A stretch of 64,000 bases of DNA from JADJYF01 sp965278995 (GCA_965278995.1 OZ257136.1:496001-560000); one strand, 5' to 3'. Positions 28,032 to 36,588 are shown, counted from the first letter of the stretch. Made by a program: numbers and translations. Notes: generated from the sequence alone by a model not told the origin.

Positions 28032-29413
28032 TGGCGGTGACCAATTCCAGGATTCACGCCCTGATATTGGCAGCGCTGGTTCTTGCTGTCGGCGCAATTG
28101 CGATCAAACCTCGCGTACCGCAATCAGATGAACTTGTTTATCTCAGTCACGCTTATGCGCTGGCACGTCATGGCGTATTTGGCGCTATCGTCGGAGGGAG
28201 AGTTGACGAAGCACCGGAGCCTACTGCCCGCATCACGCCATTAGTGCCAGCAGTTCATGCGCTTGCGATGCGCTTGAGCCCGCGACTGCTTCAACAGACT
28301 CGTTGTCTATTGTCGGCGCCACCCCAGGCTAGCGCTTGTGTATACACGAGTGTGATATCCAATATCTTCCAACTCTTGCTCTGGAGCGTCTGTCTGTCCT
28401 GGGTCGCGTTTCAACTTGCAGTGATATCCGGCAATTGGCCGTTTGCCTACATGACGACGGCCGCGATTTTGTCGTCCGGCGCAATGTTTGAATATGCGAA
28501 TCAATACAACTCGGAAGGTCTATACCTTCCTATATTTATGGTCTGTCTGGTGGCGTTAGGGCGCGCTTTGACAACGTCGACCTTACGCTACTGGTTGATT
28601 GCCGGGATAACACTTGGTTTTTGCGCACTTGCACGGCCGGTATTTTTCTATCTCTTTTGTCTGCTTCTGCCGTGTTCATTTGTCACCATCATGCTTTCGT
28701 CCAGAAGTCGTCGTACGGTGCTTTTGCAGGGCGTGGCAGTCTTCGCCCTCGTCTTTTCAATGGTGCTAGCGCCATGGTTGGTGCGCAATGCAACCATCTA
28801 TGGTAAGCCTGTCATGACGGTCAGCTATGGCGCACACACGCTTTCGTACCGCATTGCATACAACCGCATGACGCCTGATGAATATCTATCCGCTTGGGTG
28901 TATTGGATTCCGGACTTCGGTGATTCACTCGCGCGACGACTGTTCCGCCCGGCACAATACCAGCGGCTCGATCTCAGCGATGAACGCGGATTCAATCGCC
29001 AGGTAGCTGGCGAAATCCAGCAGGAAATCTTGCGCCGTAGCGGGGCATCAGTTTCGACCTACTCGGCGGGCCAGAAGAAGGTCGAACCTGGCTGGGTACT
29101 GCGAGAGTACGTTCTTGATGATATTGCCAACCATCTTAAAGTAACGCTCCTGCTTTATTGGCGTGGCGTCACGCTCAATAGCTACTTCGGATTGGTCGGC
29201 TTGGCCGTCGTGGTATGGGCAATTGGCGGGCGGCTTCGCGCGCCACTTCGTCAAGTTTTCCTGATCATACTCGGCGTCGTGACGCTCAATTGCTTATTCC
29301 ACGCCTTCATCTCGTTGAATATTGCTCGCTATAGCGCGCCTATGATCCTCCCAATGGCGATGGCCTATGCCGCGCTGGGCGAGCGCCTCTTAAAGCGAGC
29401 GATGGATTGGTAA
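28031..29413 (+). CDS. GT-C-fold membrane glycosyltransferase-like protein (ArnT/PMT-type)
   Basis: The protein has 460 residues from ATG 28031, which overlaps the methyltransferase stop (TGATG). About ten hydrophobic helices are seen. The first external loop contains QSDELVYLSHAYAL, where the Asp-Glu pair matches the catalytic loop-1 acidic residue of GT-C enzymes, which use polyprenyl-phosphate sugars. A longer soluble loop near 280-370 precedes the final helices. It probably transfers a sugar to a lipid or surface polymer on the periplasmic face; donor and acceptor are unknown. It shares low-GC, atypical codon use with the upstream methyltransferase, hinting that the pair was acquired together. 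Confidence 0.75.
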   Translation: MAVTNSRIHALILAALVLAVGAIAIKPRVPQSDELVYLSHAYALARHGVFGAIVGGRVDEAPEPTARITPLVPAVHALAMRLSPRLLQQTRCLLSAPPQASACVYTSVISNIFQLLLWSVCLSWVAFQLAVISGNWPFAYMTTAAILSSGAMFEYANQYNSEGLYLPIFMVCLVALGRALTTSTLRYWLIAGITLGFCALARPVFFYLFCLLLPCSFVTIMLSSRSRRTVLLQGVAVFALVFSMVLAPWLVRNATIYGKPVMTVSYGAHTLSYRIAYNRMTPDEYLSAWVYWIPDFGDSLARRLFRPAQYQRLDLSDERGFNRQVAGEIQQEILRRSGASVSTYSAGQKKVEPGWVLREYVLDDIANHLKVTLLLYWRGVTLNSYFGLVGLAVVVWAIGGRLRAPLRQVFLIILGVVTLNCLFHAFISLNIARYSAPMILPMAMAYAALGERLLKRAMDW

Positions 29414-29522
29414 CGCCTAGTGCGCTTGGGCATGGGTAGCAAAGTGGCACGGAAAGGTTGCGAGTAGCATATTGCATCGAGCCTCTTTAGAATCGAGCCC
29501 CCTCGCCGAGCGGAACGAAGCC

Positions 29523-30923
29523 ATGAGCGGAAAGACACTTTTCGACAAGATTTGGGACAGCCACCTCGTCCGCGATTTTGACGATGGCACCTCGCTGGTC
29601 TACATCGACCGGCATATCGTCCATGAAGTAACGACGCCACAGGCGTTCGAAGGACTGGACCTGGCCGGGCGGGCGATGTGGCGGGCACTGTCGACCAAGG
29701 CGGTTTCCGACCATAACGTACCGACGATCGATGTCACTAACGTTACCGACCCGGTAGCCCGCTTGCAGCTCGAGACGCTGAGCGCGAACTGTCGTAAGCA
29801 CGATATCCTGCACCACGATGTCGGCGATATTCGTCAGGGCATCGTCCACGTCACCGGGCCCGAACAAGGTTGGAGCCTGCCCGGCATGACTATCGTCTGC
29901 GGCGACTCGCATACGGCGACCAACGGCGCACTGGCCGCGTTCGCTTTCGGCATCGGTACTTCCGAAGTCGAGCATGTGATGGCGACGCAATGTCTGGTCC
30001 TGCGCAAAGCGCGCAATATGCGCATAACTGTCAACGGTGCGCTCGGGCCTGGCGTGACGGCCAAAGATCTGATCCTGCGCATCATTGCCGACATCGGCAC
30101 CGCTGGTGCTACCGGTCACACCATCGAATATGCAGGCGAAGCCATTCGTGCGTTGAGCATGGAAGGGCGCATGACGGTGTGCAATATGTCGATAGAAGCG
30201 GGCGGCCGCGCCGGGCTGATTGCTTTTGACGACGTCACCCGCGCTTACGTCGAGGGGCGCCCGTTCGCGCCGCAAGGAGAGCTGTGGACGCGCGCCCTCG
30301 CGGCTTGGCAACAGCTGCATTCCGATGGTGACGCCCATTTCGATACGGAAGTCATTATCGATGCCAGCAGCATCGAACCGCAGGTCTCATGGGGAACCTC
30401 GCCCGAGATGGTCGTTCCGGTCAATGGTCGCGTGCCGGACCCTGCCGATACCGACGACGAGACCCGACGCATCGGCATGCAGAACGCGCTGAAATACATG
30501 GATCTCGAGCCTGGCACCCCGATTACTTCGATTCCGGTCGACAAGGTCTTCATCGGTTCGTGCACGAATTCACGCATCGAAGATCTGCGCGCCGCTGCTG
30601 CTGTCATCAAGGGCCGCAAGCGTGCCGCCAATGTGCGTGCGGCACTCGTTGTACCGGGTTCCGGTCTAGTCAAGCAGCAGGCCGAGCGTGAAGGGCTCGA
30701 CCGCATCTTCATTGCGGCCGGATTTGAATGGCGCGAGCCAGGCTGTTCGATGTGCCTGGGCATGAATCCCGATCAGCTGGAACCGGGCGAGCGTTGCGCC
30801 AGTACGTCGAATCGGAATTTCGAGGGTCGTCAAGGTCGTGGCGGACGCACTCATCTGGTCAGCCCGGCGATGGCCGCCGCTGCCGGAGTGGCCGGGCATT
30901 TCGTCGACGTCAGGGAGTTTTAA
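29523..30923 (+). CDS. leuC: 3-isopropylmalate dehydratase large subunit
   Basis: The protein has 466 residues from ATG 29523. It isomerises 2-isopropylmalate to 3-isopropylmalate in leucine synthesis, together with LeuD, using a 4Fe-4S cluster. Cluster ligands are visible as Cys347 (FIGSCTNSRIED) and Cys408/Cys411 (CSMCLGMN). The aconitase-type motifs GDSHTATNGALAA and EGRMTVCNMSIEAGGRAG are intact. The length equals that of enterobacterial LeuC. The stop is followed after one base by leuD, so they form an operon. No leuB or leuA is adjacent. Confidence 0.98.
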   Translation: MSGKTLFDKIWDSHLVRDFDDGTSLVYIDRHIVHEVTTPQAFEGLDLAGRAMWRALSTKAVSDHNVPTIDVTNVTDPVARLQLETLSANCRKHDILHHDVGDIRQGIVHVTGPEQGWSLPGMTIVCGDSHTATNGALAAFAFGIGTSEVEHVMATQCLVLRKARNMRITVNGALGPGVTAKDLILRIIADIGTAGATGHTIEYAGEAIRALSMEGRMTVCNMSIEAGGRAGLIAFDDVTRAYVEGRPFAPQGELWTRALAAWQQLHSDGDAHFDTEVIIDASSIEPQVSWGTSPEMVVPVNGRVPDPADTDDETRRIGMQNALKYMDLEPGTPITSIPVDKVFIGSCTNSRIEDLRAAAAVIKGRKRAANVRAALVVPGSGLVKQQAEREGLDRIFIAAGFEWREPGCSMCLGMNPDQLEPGERCASTSNRNFEGRQGRGGRTHLVSPAMAAAAGVAGHFVDVREF

Positions 30924-30924
30924 C

Positions 30925-31563
30925 ATGCAACCGATCAACCGATTGACCGGCCTGGTCGCGCCTATCGACCGCCCGAATGTCGATACCGATGCGATTATTC
31001 CCAAGCAGTTCCTGAAATCGATCAAGCGGACCGGCTTCGGCCCCAATCTGTTCGACGAATGGCGCTATCTCGACAAAGGCGAACCGGACAAACCGAATGA
31101 GGGCCGGCCACTCAATCCGGACTTCGTGCTCAATCAGTCGCGCTACCAGGGTGCGCAGATCCTGCTCTGTCGCGATAATTTCGGCTGCGGCTCATCGCGC
31201 GAACACGCGCCATGGGCGCTGTTCGATTTCGGCATCCGAGCGTTGATTGCGCCAAGCTTCGCCGACATCTTCTTCAGCAATTCATGCAAGAACGGTTTGT
31301 TGCTGATCGCATTGCCCGCAACGACGGTCGAGCAGCTGTTTCGCGAGGAAGCCGCCAAACCGGGCTATCGCCTGACGGTCGATCTCGCCGCCCAACAGGT
31401 GACGACCCCGGGTGGTGAGACGTTCCCTTTCGATTTCAACATCGGCCTCAAAGACCGCTTGCTGAACGGCCTCGACGACGTCGGCGTCACGCTGACCCAC
31501 GCGGATGCCATCCGCGCGTTCGAAGCGCAGCATCGCAACGCGGCACCCTGGCTGTTCAACTGA
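30925..31563 (+). CDS. leuD: 3-isopropylmalate dehydratase small subunit
   Basis: The protein has 212 residues from ATG 30925; GGGAG lies 7 nt upstream inside the leuC end, which also decides the start over an in-frame upstream ATG. It is the aconitase swivel-domain subunit: DTDAIIPKQFLKSIKRTGFG at the N-terminus and the CGSSREHAPWAL substrate-binding loop. It pairs with LeuC to form the cytoplasmic dehydratase. The usual next gene leuB is absent; two REP-like palindromes and a convergent gene follow. Confidence 0.98.
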   Translation: MQPINRLTGLVAPIDRPNVDTDAIIPKQFLKSIKRTGFGPNLFDEWRYLDKGEPDKPNEGRPLNPDFVLNQSRYQGAQILLCRDNFGCGSSREHAPWALFDFGIRALIAPSFADIFFSNSCKNGLLLIALPATTVEQLFREEAAKPGYRLTVDLAAQQVTTPGGETFPFDFNIGLKDRLLNGLDDVGVTLTHADAIRAFEAQHRNAAPWLFN

Positions 31564-31602
31564 AATATCAGGGCGTCTTTGCTTGGGTGCCGAGGGTTCG
31601 GC

Positions 31603-31666
31603 GCCGGCCAGTTTGCCCCTGGTGACCAGAACTTCTTTTACGGTCGCCAGGGGCAAACTGGCCGGC
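31603..31666. repeat. REP-like palindrome, element 1
   Basis: Inverted repeat with 25-bp arms (31603-31627 and 31642-31666, one mismatch) around a 14-nt loop. The core CTTCTTTTACGGTC recurs in inverted orientation in the element at 31731-31797. It lies 40 bp after leuD and could also act as a 3' mRNA stabiliser. Confidence 0.85.
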
Positions 31667-31730
31667 ACCTTGCTCAGCGTTGCGACGTCGGCACGGAGCT
31701 GGCGACTCCATGGTTACGATTCCGAACCAG

Positions 31731-31797
31731 GTGGCGTCGTGCTGGCCCTGGCGGACCGTAAAAGAAGTCTGGTCCACCAGGGCCAGCGCGACGCCGC
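31731..31797. repeat. REP-like palindrome, element 2 (opposite orientation)
   Basis: Inverted repeat with 27-bp arms (31731-31757 and 31771-31797, three mismatches) around a 13-nt loop. Its reverse complement shares the CTTCTTTTACGGTC loop core and a CCCTGG/CCAGGG inner stem with element 1, while the outer stems differ. The remaining bases of 31564-31860 hold only a further short imperfect hairpin near 31587-31606 and no gene. Confidence 0.85.
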
Positions 31798-31860
31798 CGA
31801 AACCCCGGCACTTTCGATCAGACCTGCTAGCGCGCATCGGATATCACGAAGCGCAGGCGC

Positions 31861-33498
31861 TCAAAGGCTCCCCATCTCATCGGCCAATTTGCGCAGTTTG
31901 AATTTCTGGATCTTACCGGTCGAGGTTTTTGGCAGTTCGACGAAGACGACTGTCTTGGGTGCCTTGAAGCGCGCGATGTGTTCGCGGCAATAGGTGATGA
32001 CAGACTCGGCACTGACGGGTTCGGCGCCCGCTTTCAGCGTCACGAAAGCGCAGGGTGTTTCGCCCCATTTGTCATCGGGGCGGGCGACGACTGCCGCTTC
32101 GAGTATGGCGGGGTGCTTGTACAGCACTTCTTCGACTTCGATCGACGAGATATTTTCGCCGCCTGAAATGATGATGTCCTTGGAACGATCCTTGATTTGC
32201 AGATAACCGTCGGGATGCATGACGGCGAGGTCGCCCGAGTGAAAATAACCGTCGGCGAGTGATTCTTCGGTGGCCTGCCTGTTCTTCAGGTAGCCGCGCA
32301 TGACGACATTGCCTTTGAACATGATTTCGCCGATGGTCTCGCCATCGCGCGGTACCGGCTGCATGGTCTCCGGATCCATCACGTCCAAATCTTCCAGCAC
32401 GTGATAGCGCACGCCCTGGCGGATGAGTTTCTCGGCCAGTGCGTCGTCGTCGAGCGTCGCCCAGTCGTCCTGCGGTGCGTTGAACACGGCCGGGCCATAG
32501 ACTTCGGTCAGGCCGTACGTGTGCGTGATATGAAAGCCGCTCTGCTGCATCGATTTCAGGATGGCGGCAGGCGGCGCTGCGCCGGCCGTCATCACTTCGA
32601 TTGTGCGCGGCAGCGGGCGCTTGTCGGCCGGGCTCGCGTGAATGATGAAATTCAGCACGATGGGCGCACCGCAGAAATGCGTCACGCCGAGATCGGCGAT
32701 GGCATCGAATATCGGTTTCGCCGCGATACGGCGCAGGCAGACATTGGTGCCGGCATATGCCGCTATGGTCCACGGGAAGGTCCAGCCGCAACAGTGGAAC
32801 ATCGGCAGCGTCCACAGATAGACCGGGTGATGGACCATGTTCCAGGCCATCGCGCAGCCGAGCGCATTCAGGTAGGCGCCGCGATGATGATAGACCACGC
32901 CTTTTGGATTGCCGGTCGTGCCCGAGGTGTAGCACAGCGCCATCGCCTGCCATTCGTTATCCGGCAGCGTCCATGGAAAATCGGCATCGCCATCGGCAAT
33001 GAAATCCTCGTACTCCATCTCGCCGAGCCGCTCGTGACAGGGCGCGTCGACGTCGGCAATGTCGATTACCAGTGGTTTGACCGTAGCGCGAGCAAGTGCT
33101 TCGCGTACGACCGGCGCGAACTCGGTGTCGGTCAGGAGGACTTTCGCTTCGCCGTGATCGAGTATGAACGCGATCGCATCGGCATCGAGGCGGATATTGA
33201 TTGGATTGATGACCGCGCCGACTGCCGGAATGCCGAACAGCCCTTCGTAGAATGCCGGGATGTTGGTGGCGAGAACGGCGACCGTGTCGCCCCGCCCGAT
33301 ACCGCGCCGCTGCAACGCCGAAGCGAGCTTGCGGCAGCGCGTATAGGTCTGCGCCCAGGTAAATCGGCGCTCCCCGTGCACGACGGCAAGACGTTCTGGA
33401 TAGACGGCGGCCGTGCGTGCAATCATGCTGAGCGGCGATAGCGGCTGATAGTTCGCCGGCACCTGATCGAGCGCCTGTTCGTAAGGATTGCTGCTCAT
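31861..33498 (-). CDS. AMP-forming acyl-CoA synthetase
   Basis: The protein has 545 residues from ATG 33498; the frame is open upstream into the previous gene, but this start fits the family. ANL superfamily motifs are complete: P-loop YTSGTTGNPKG (190-200), THTYGLTE, YFHSGDLA, KDRSKDIIISGGENIS and the C-terminal catalytic Lys in TSTGKIQKFKLR. It activates a carboxylic acid to its CoA thioester via an acyl-AMP. Similarity is to the medium-chain/aromatic and methylmercaptopropionate (DmdB-like) ligases rather than to acetyl-CoA synthetase. It is the last gene of the operon with crotonase, thiol dioxygenase and CoA-transferase. The exact substrate is not readable from the sequence. Confidence 0.93.
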   Translation of the reverse strand: MSSNPYEQALDQVPANYQPLSPLSMIARTAAVYPERLAVVHGERRFTWAQTYTRCRKLASALQRRGIGRGDTVAVLATNIPAFYEGLFGIPAVGAVINPINIRLDADAIAFILDHGEAKVLLTDTEFAPVVREALARATVKPLVIDIADVDAPCHERLGEMEYEDFIADGDADFPWTLPDNEWQAMALCYTSGTTGNPKGVVYHHRGAYLNALGCAMAWNMVHHPVYLWTLPMFHCCGWTFPWTIAAYAGTNVCLRRIAAKPIFDAIADLGVTHFCGAPIVLNFIIHASPADKRPLPRTIEVMTAGAAPPAAILKSMQQSGFHITHTYGLTEVYGPAVFNAPQDDWATLDDDALAEKLIRQGVRYHVLEDLDVMDPETMQPVPRDGETIGEIMFKGNVVMRGYLKNRQATEESLADGYFHSGDLAVMHPDGYLQIKDRSKDIIISGGENISSIEVEEVLYKHPAILEAAVVARPDDKWGETPCAFVTLKAGAEPVSAESVITYCREHIARFKAPKTVVFVELPKTSTGKIQKFKLRKLADEMGSL

Positions 33499-33538
33499 GT
33501 CTTTTGTCGGTATTCCTTGGGGAAGTCGCCAGCCGGTT

Positions 33539-34342
33539 TCAGCGGTCGGTCCAGCGCGGTGGGCGTTTTTCGATGAACGCATTCAGGCCCTCGATACCAT
33601 CGGCAGCGAGCAGATTGCAGACGAGGTCGGCTGACGTCGAACGATAAGCAGCGTCCAGCGGTTGGTTGACCTGGCGATAAAATGAAGCTTTGCCGAGCCG
33701 CACGGCGAGCTGCGATTTCTCGGCGATACGCCGGGCGAGCTCACGCGTCGCTGCGGATAATTCCGCATCCTCGACAACGCGATTGACGAGCCCTGTCTCG
33801 TACGCTCGTTCGGCATCGATGAAATCCCCAGTCAGCAGCATTTCAAGTGCATGTTTACGCTGCACGACGCGCGACAACGCGACTGACGGGGTGGCGCAAT
33901 ACAGTCCGTTCTGAATGCCGTTGGTCGCGAACCGTGCACTGCGCCCGGCCACCGCCAGATCGCAGCTGGCGACAAGCTGGCAGCCCGCAGCCGTCGCGAT
34001 GCCCTGAACTGAGGCAATGACCGGCTGCGGCAGAGCGACGATCGCCTGCATCATCTTCGCGCAATCCGCCAGCAACTGGCGGTAGAACGCTTCGCTGCGG
34101 TTGGCGTTCATTTCCTTCAGGTCGTGTCCGGTGGAAAACGCCTTGCCGGTCGAGTTTATAACGACGACACGCGCGTCAGCGTCATCGGCCAACGCGCTCA
34201 GTTGTTCGCTGACGGCAGCAATGACTTCACTGGTCAGCGTGTTGTAACGCTCGGGGCGATTCAGCGTGATCGTCGCAATGCCGTCGTCGATAGTGCAGAG
34301 CACCGGCGGCGCAGTTGTGATTGTTTCGGTTACGGTCGACAT
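33539..34342 (-). CDS. Enoyl-CoA hydratase/isomerase (crotonase) family, ECHDC3-like
   Basis: The protein has 267 residues from ATG 34342, which has a strong GGAGGG 7 nt upstream. The crotonase fold is clear: TITLNRPERYNTLT, the oxyanion-hole segment AFSTGHDLKEM and the second oxyanion segment GIATAAGCQLVASCDLAVA. The two glutamates used by classical enoyl-CoA hydratase appear replaced: Gln stands in AAGCQL and the second position in the FATNGIQNGLYCATP region is not Glu. This matches the ECHDC3-like subgroup, so hydration may not be its reaction. It sits 40 bp upstream of the acyl-CoA synthetase gene. Confidence 0.9.
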   Translation of the reverse strand: MSTVTETITTAPPVLCTIDDGIATITLNRPERYNTLTSEVIAAVSEQLSALADDADARVVVINSTGKAFSTGHDLKEMNANRSEAFYRQLLADCAKMMQAIVALPQPVIASVQGIATAAGCQLVASCDLAVAGRSARFATNGIQNGLYCATPSVALSRVVQRKHALEMLLTGDFIDAERAYETGLVNRVVEDAELSAATRELARRIAEKSQLAVRLGKASFYRQVNQPLDAAYRSTSADLVCNLLAADGIEGLNAFIEKRPPRWTDR

Positions 34343-34464
34343 GGCGGTTCCCTCCATGAGGGCATCGGCGTGGAGGTCGTATTGTCGAGGGCGTGCTGTG
34401 GTGGCGCAAGCTGATCACAATTAGCGCCAGATGCCGTCCAGAGTACCGGCTTCTGGACGCCGTG

Positions 34465-34549
34465 CTGAATAGCTTCCTGGTTCCCGGTAACGCGGTGGCG
34501 ATGTTCGGCCGCGGCCTGGGCACTGCAGGGGAACCAGGAAGCTATTCAG
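34465..34549. repeat. Perfect 21-bp inverted repeat overlapping the thiol dioxygenase stop
   Basis: The arms 34465-34485 and 34529-34549 are exact reverse complements around a 43-nt GC-rich loop. The dioxygenase stop codon lies inside the right arm. A second hairpin (8-bp arms, 34435-34459) is immediately adjacent. It could be a mobile palindrome or an intra-operon mRNA processing or stabilising structure; there is no T tract for a classical terminator. Confidence 0.85.
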
Positions 34550-35162
34550 GTCGTTGAATGCACGATAGAGAGCGGTCCCACAAATTCGGCACAAAGGCAC
34601 TTGAATAGCCGGAAACGAAGGGCTTGGAGGTACCGGTAGCTGGGTCGTAAGCGTGCCGATGGACGGCGCCGATGTTGGCGCCGTAGACGTGGATGCTGAT
34701 GGTGGGGCCGTCGGTGCGGGCGTTGGCGACGACGTGCAGGTCACCGCGGGATGGCGAGACGATGTCGATGGCGCCGGGATGGAGCGTCGCGGCCGGGCCA
34801 GCGGGCGTGTAGGTGCCGTTGTCGTTGCGTAGGTAGTGGGTGGCGAGTTCAGCGCCACGCAGGACGCCGATCAGGCCCCATACCGTGTGATCGTGCAGCG
34901 GTGTCTGCTGGCCGGGGCCCCACACGAAACTGACCACGGAATAGCGCTCTTGCGGGTCGCAATGCAGTAGATATTGGCAGTAATGATCCGGATGCGGCTC
35001 GGCACAGGCGTTGGGCAACCAGTCGTCGCGGGCAATGAGCGCGGCGAGGAGCGGTTGTGTGCTGGCGAGCAGTTCAGCTTCGCTCGTGTTTATCGACACG
35101 AGTCGGGTCATCGCAATGATGAAGTCGCGCAACGGAGCAATGGTGTCGGGTCGCGCATTCAT
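34542..35162 (-). CDS. Gln-type thiol dioxygenase, probably 3-mercaptopropionate dioxygenase
   Basis: The protein has 206 residues and belongs to the cysteine dioxygenase cupin family. The iron ligands are His90, His92 (TPLHDH) and His143 (GDLHVV), and the Ser-His-Tyr triad is in SIHVY (156, 158, 160). The arginine that holds the cysteine carboxylate in true cysteine dioxygenase is Gln63 here (YCQYLLH), which marks the Gln-type group whose studied members prefer 3-mercaptopropionate. The VSFVWGPGQ, VWGLIGVLRGAE and VYGANIGAV segments resemble the Pseudomonas enzyme as I remember it. It adds O2 to the thiol to give a sulfinate, here likely 3-sulfinopropionate. The start overlaps the CoA-transferase stop (ATGA). 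The last ten residues are encoded within or beside an inverted repeat. Confidence 0.9.
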   Translation of the reverse strand: MNARPDTIAPLRDFIIAMTRLVSINTSEAELLASTQPLLAALIARDDWLPNACAEPHPDHYCQYLLHCDPQERYSVVSFVWGPGQQTPLHDHTVWGLIGVLRGAELATHYLRNDNGTYTPAGPAATLHPGAIDIVSPSRGDLHVVANARTDGPTISIHVYGANIGAVHRHAYDPATGTSKPFVSGYSSAFVPNLWDRSLSCIQRPE

Positions 35163-36322
35163 GCTTGTTCTCCGTTCGCGCGCCGCAGCGCGTCAGTGTG
35201 TTCACCCAGCGTGGGCCAGACGCCCGAGATCGCCACGCGTTGGCCATCCAATCGTACCGGGCAACCGACAGTGCGAGTTTCGCGACCGCCCGGTAATACT
35301 GCCGGGAGGACCAGGCCGAGCGCTTCAGCCTGTTCGTCGGCGAGCGCTTCGGCGTAACCGTTGATCGGCGCCGAGGGCACACCGGCGGCGCGAAAACGCT
35401 GCAACCAAGCGGCGGTACCGGCACTGACAAAGCGTGCTTCGAGCATTTCCTGCAGGATATGCTGATGCTCGGCGCGCAACGTCGTTGTCGCGAAACGGGG
35501 GTCTGCTGACCATTCCGGTGCTTCGACGACTTCACATACTGAATGCCACAGTCGATCGTTGCCGGCGGCGATGGCGAACCAGCCGTCGGCCGCACGGAAT
35601 GCCTGATAAGGCGCATTGCGCGGATGCGCCGAGCCGAGTTTGCGCGGGTTGCGTCCGGTGCCGAAATATTCGCTGGTCTGCAGTGCGGCGATGGCGAGCG
35701 CAGTCGCGAACATGGGGATGTCGATGCACCCGCCAGGTCCGCCGGCACGCACACGCGCAAGCAACGCCGCAATTGAAAACGCGCCGTAGAGTCCGGCCGT
35801 AAAGTCGGCCACGGGTACGCCGCATTTGACCGGGGCGCCGTCCGGCTCGCCGGTCACGCTCATGACCCCGGCTGCGGCCTGAATGGTGAGATCGAAACCG
35901 CCTTCGCCGGCGCGCGGACCGACCTGGCCGAAAGCGGAGATCGAGCAGTAAATCAGGGTTGGCTTACGTGTCTCGAACCAGTCCCAGCCCAGTCCGAGCC
36001 TGTGCATGACGCCTGGACGATTGTTTTCGACGACAACGTCGGCATCGAGCACGAGCGCACGGGCGAAATCGCGGTCCGCCGTATTCTTCAGATCGAGCGC
36101 GACGGAACGCTTGCCACGATTCAGCGCGGCGAAATTCTCGCTATAGCCGGCATTTACCGGCGGCCACTGGCGCATGGCATCGCCCTCGCGCGGTTCGACC
36201 TTGATGACGTCTGCACCAAAGTCGGCGAGCAGCATCCCGCAGAACGGGCCAGCGGCAATTTGACAGAACTCGACTATCTTGACGCCCGTCAGCGGCAGCG
36301 CTGGCGCAGATTCATTTGACAT
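35159..36322 (-). CDS. Class III (CaiB/BaiF, formyl-CoA-transferase-like) CoA-transferase
   Basis: The protein has 387 residues from ATG 36322 with GAGGGG just upstream. Family features are LTGVKIVEFCQIAAGPFCGMLLADFGADVIKVE at the N-terminus, NRGKRSVALDLKN, and the central VADFTAGLYGAF segment, whose Asp aligns with the catalytic aspartate. It moves CoA from one acyl-CoA to a carboxylate. It is co-translated with the thiol dioxygenase. In Variovorax paradoxus a class III transferase uses succinyl-CoA to activate 3-sulfinopropionate, the product of 3-mercaptopropionate dioxygenase, so that reaction is the leading hypothesis; it rests on gene context. The gene is divergent from glcD across 266 bp with no other gene. 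Confidence 0.92.
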   Translation of the reverse strand: MSNESAPALPLTGVKIVEFCQIAAGPFCGMLLADFGADVIKVEPREGDAMRQWPPVNAGYSENFAALNRGKRSVALDLKNTADRDFARALVLDADVVVENNRPGVMHRLGLGWDWFETRKPTLIYCSISAFGQVGPRAGEGGFDLTIQAAAGVMSVTGEPDGAPVKCGVPVADFTAGLYGAFSIAALLARVRAGGPGGCIDIPMFATALAIAALQTSEYFGTGRNPRKLGSAHPRNAPYQAFRAADGWFAIAAGNDRLWHSVCEVVEAPEWSADPRFATTTLRAEHQHILQEMLEARFVSAGTAAWLQRFRAAGVPSAPINGYAEALADEQAEALGLVLPAVLPGGRETRTVGCPVRLDGQRVAISGVWPTLGEHTDALRRANGEQA

Positions 36323-36588
36323 GATTCCCCTCGACATTCAACGCTAGTATCGGGCAGCACGCTCCGTCGGCGCAGTATAAACGGCCACTGCACGGTGCGT
36401 GGATATGTCGCCTTCACCTTGTCCGCAGGTGCAATACCATTGCGTGTGGTGTGCGAATGGCGCGTCCTGGTTGAAGGAGTTCGTCGCCTCGCCTACGATG
36501 CCGCTCACCTCATCACCGGGCCAGCGTCACATGTCGCAGTCATGCCGAGCGCAGTAGTTATTCAACAACCTGTCAGGTCCTGGAAGCG

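Noticed and set aside
31564..31860. Truncated or missing leuB after leuD
   Set aside because: No isopropylmalate dehydrogenase motifs are found in any frame; the stretch is explained by palindromes.
36323..36588. Small frame between the CoA-transferase gene and glcD
   Set aside because: The 65-codon frame at 36395-36592 overlaps the glcD start, has no ribosome binding site and no family resemblance.
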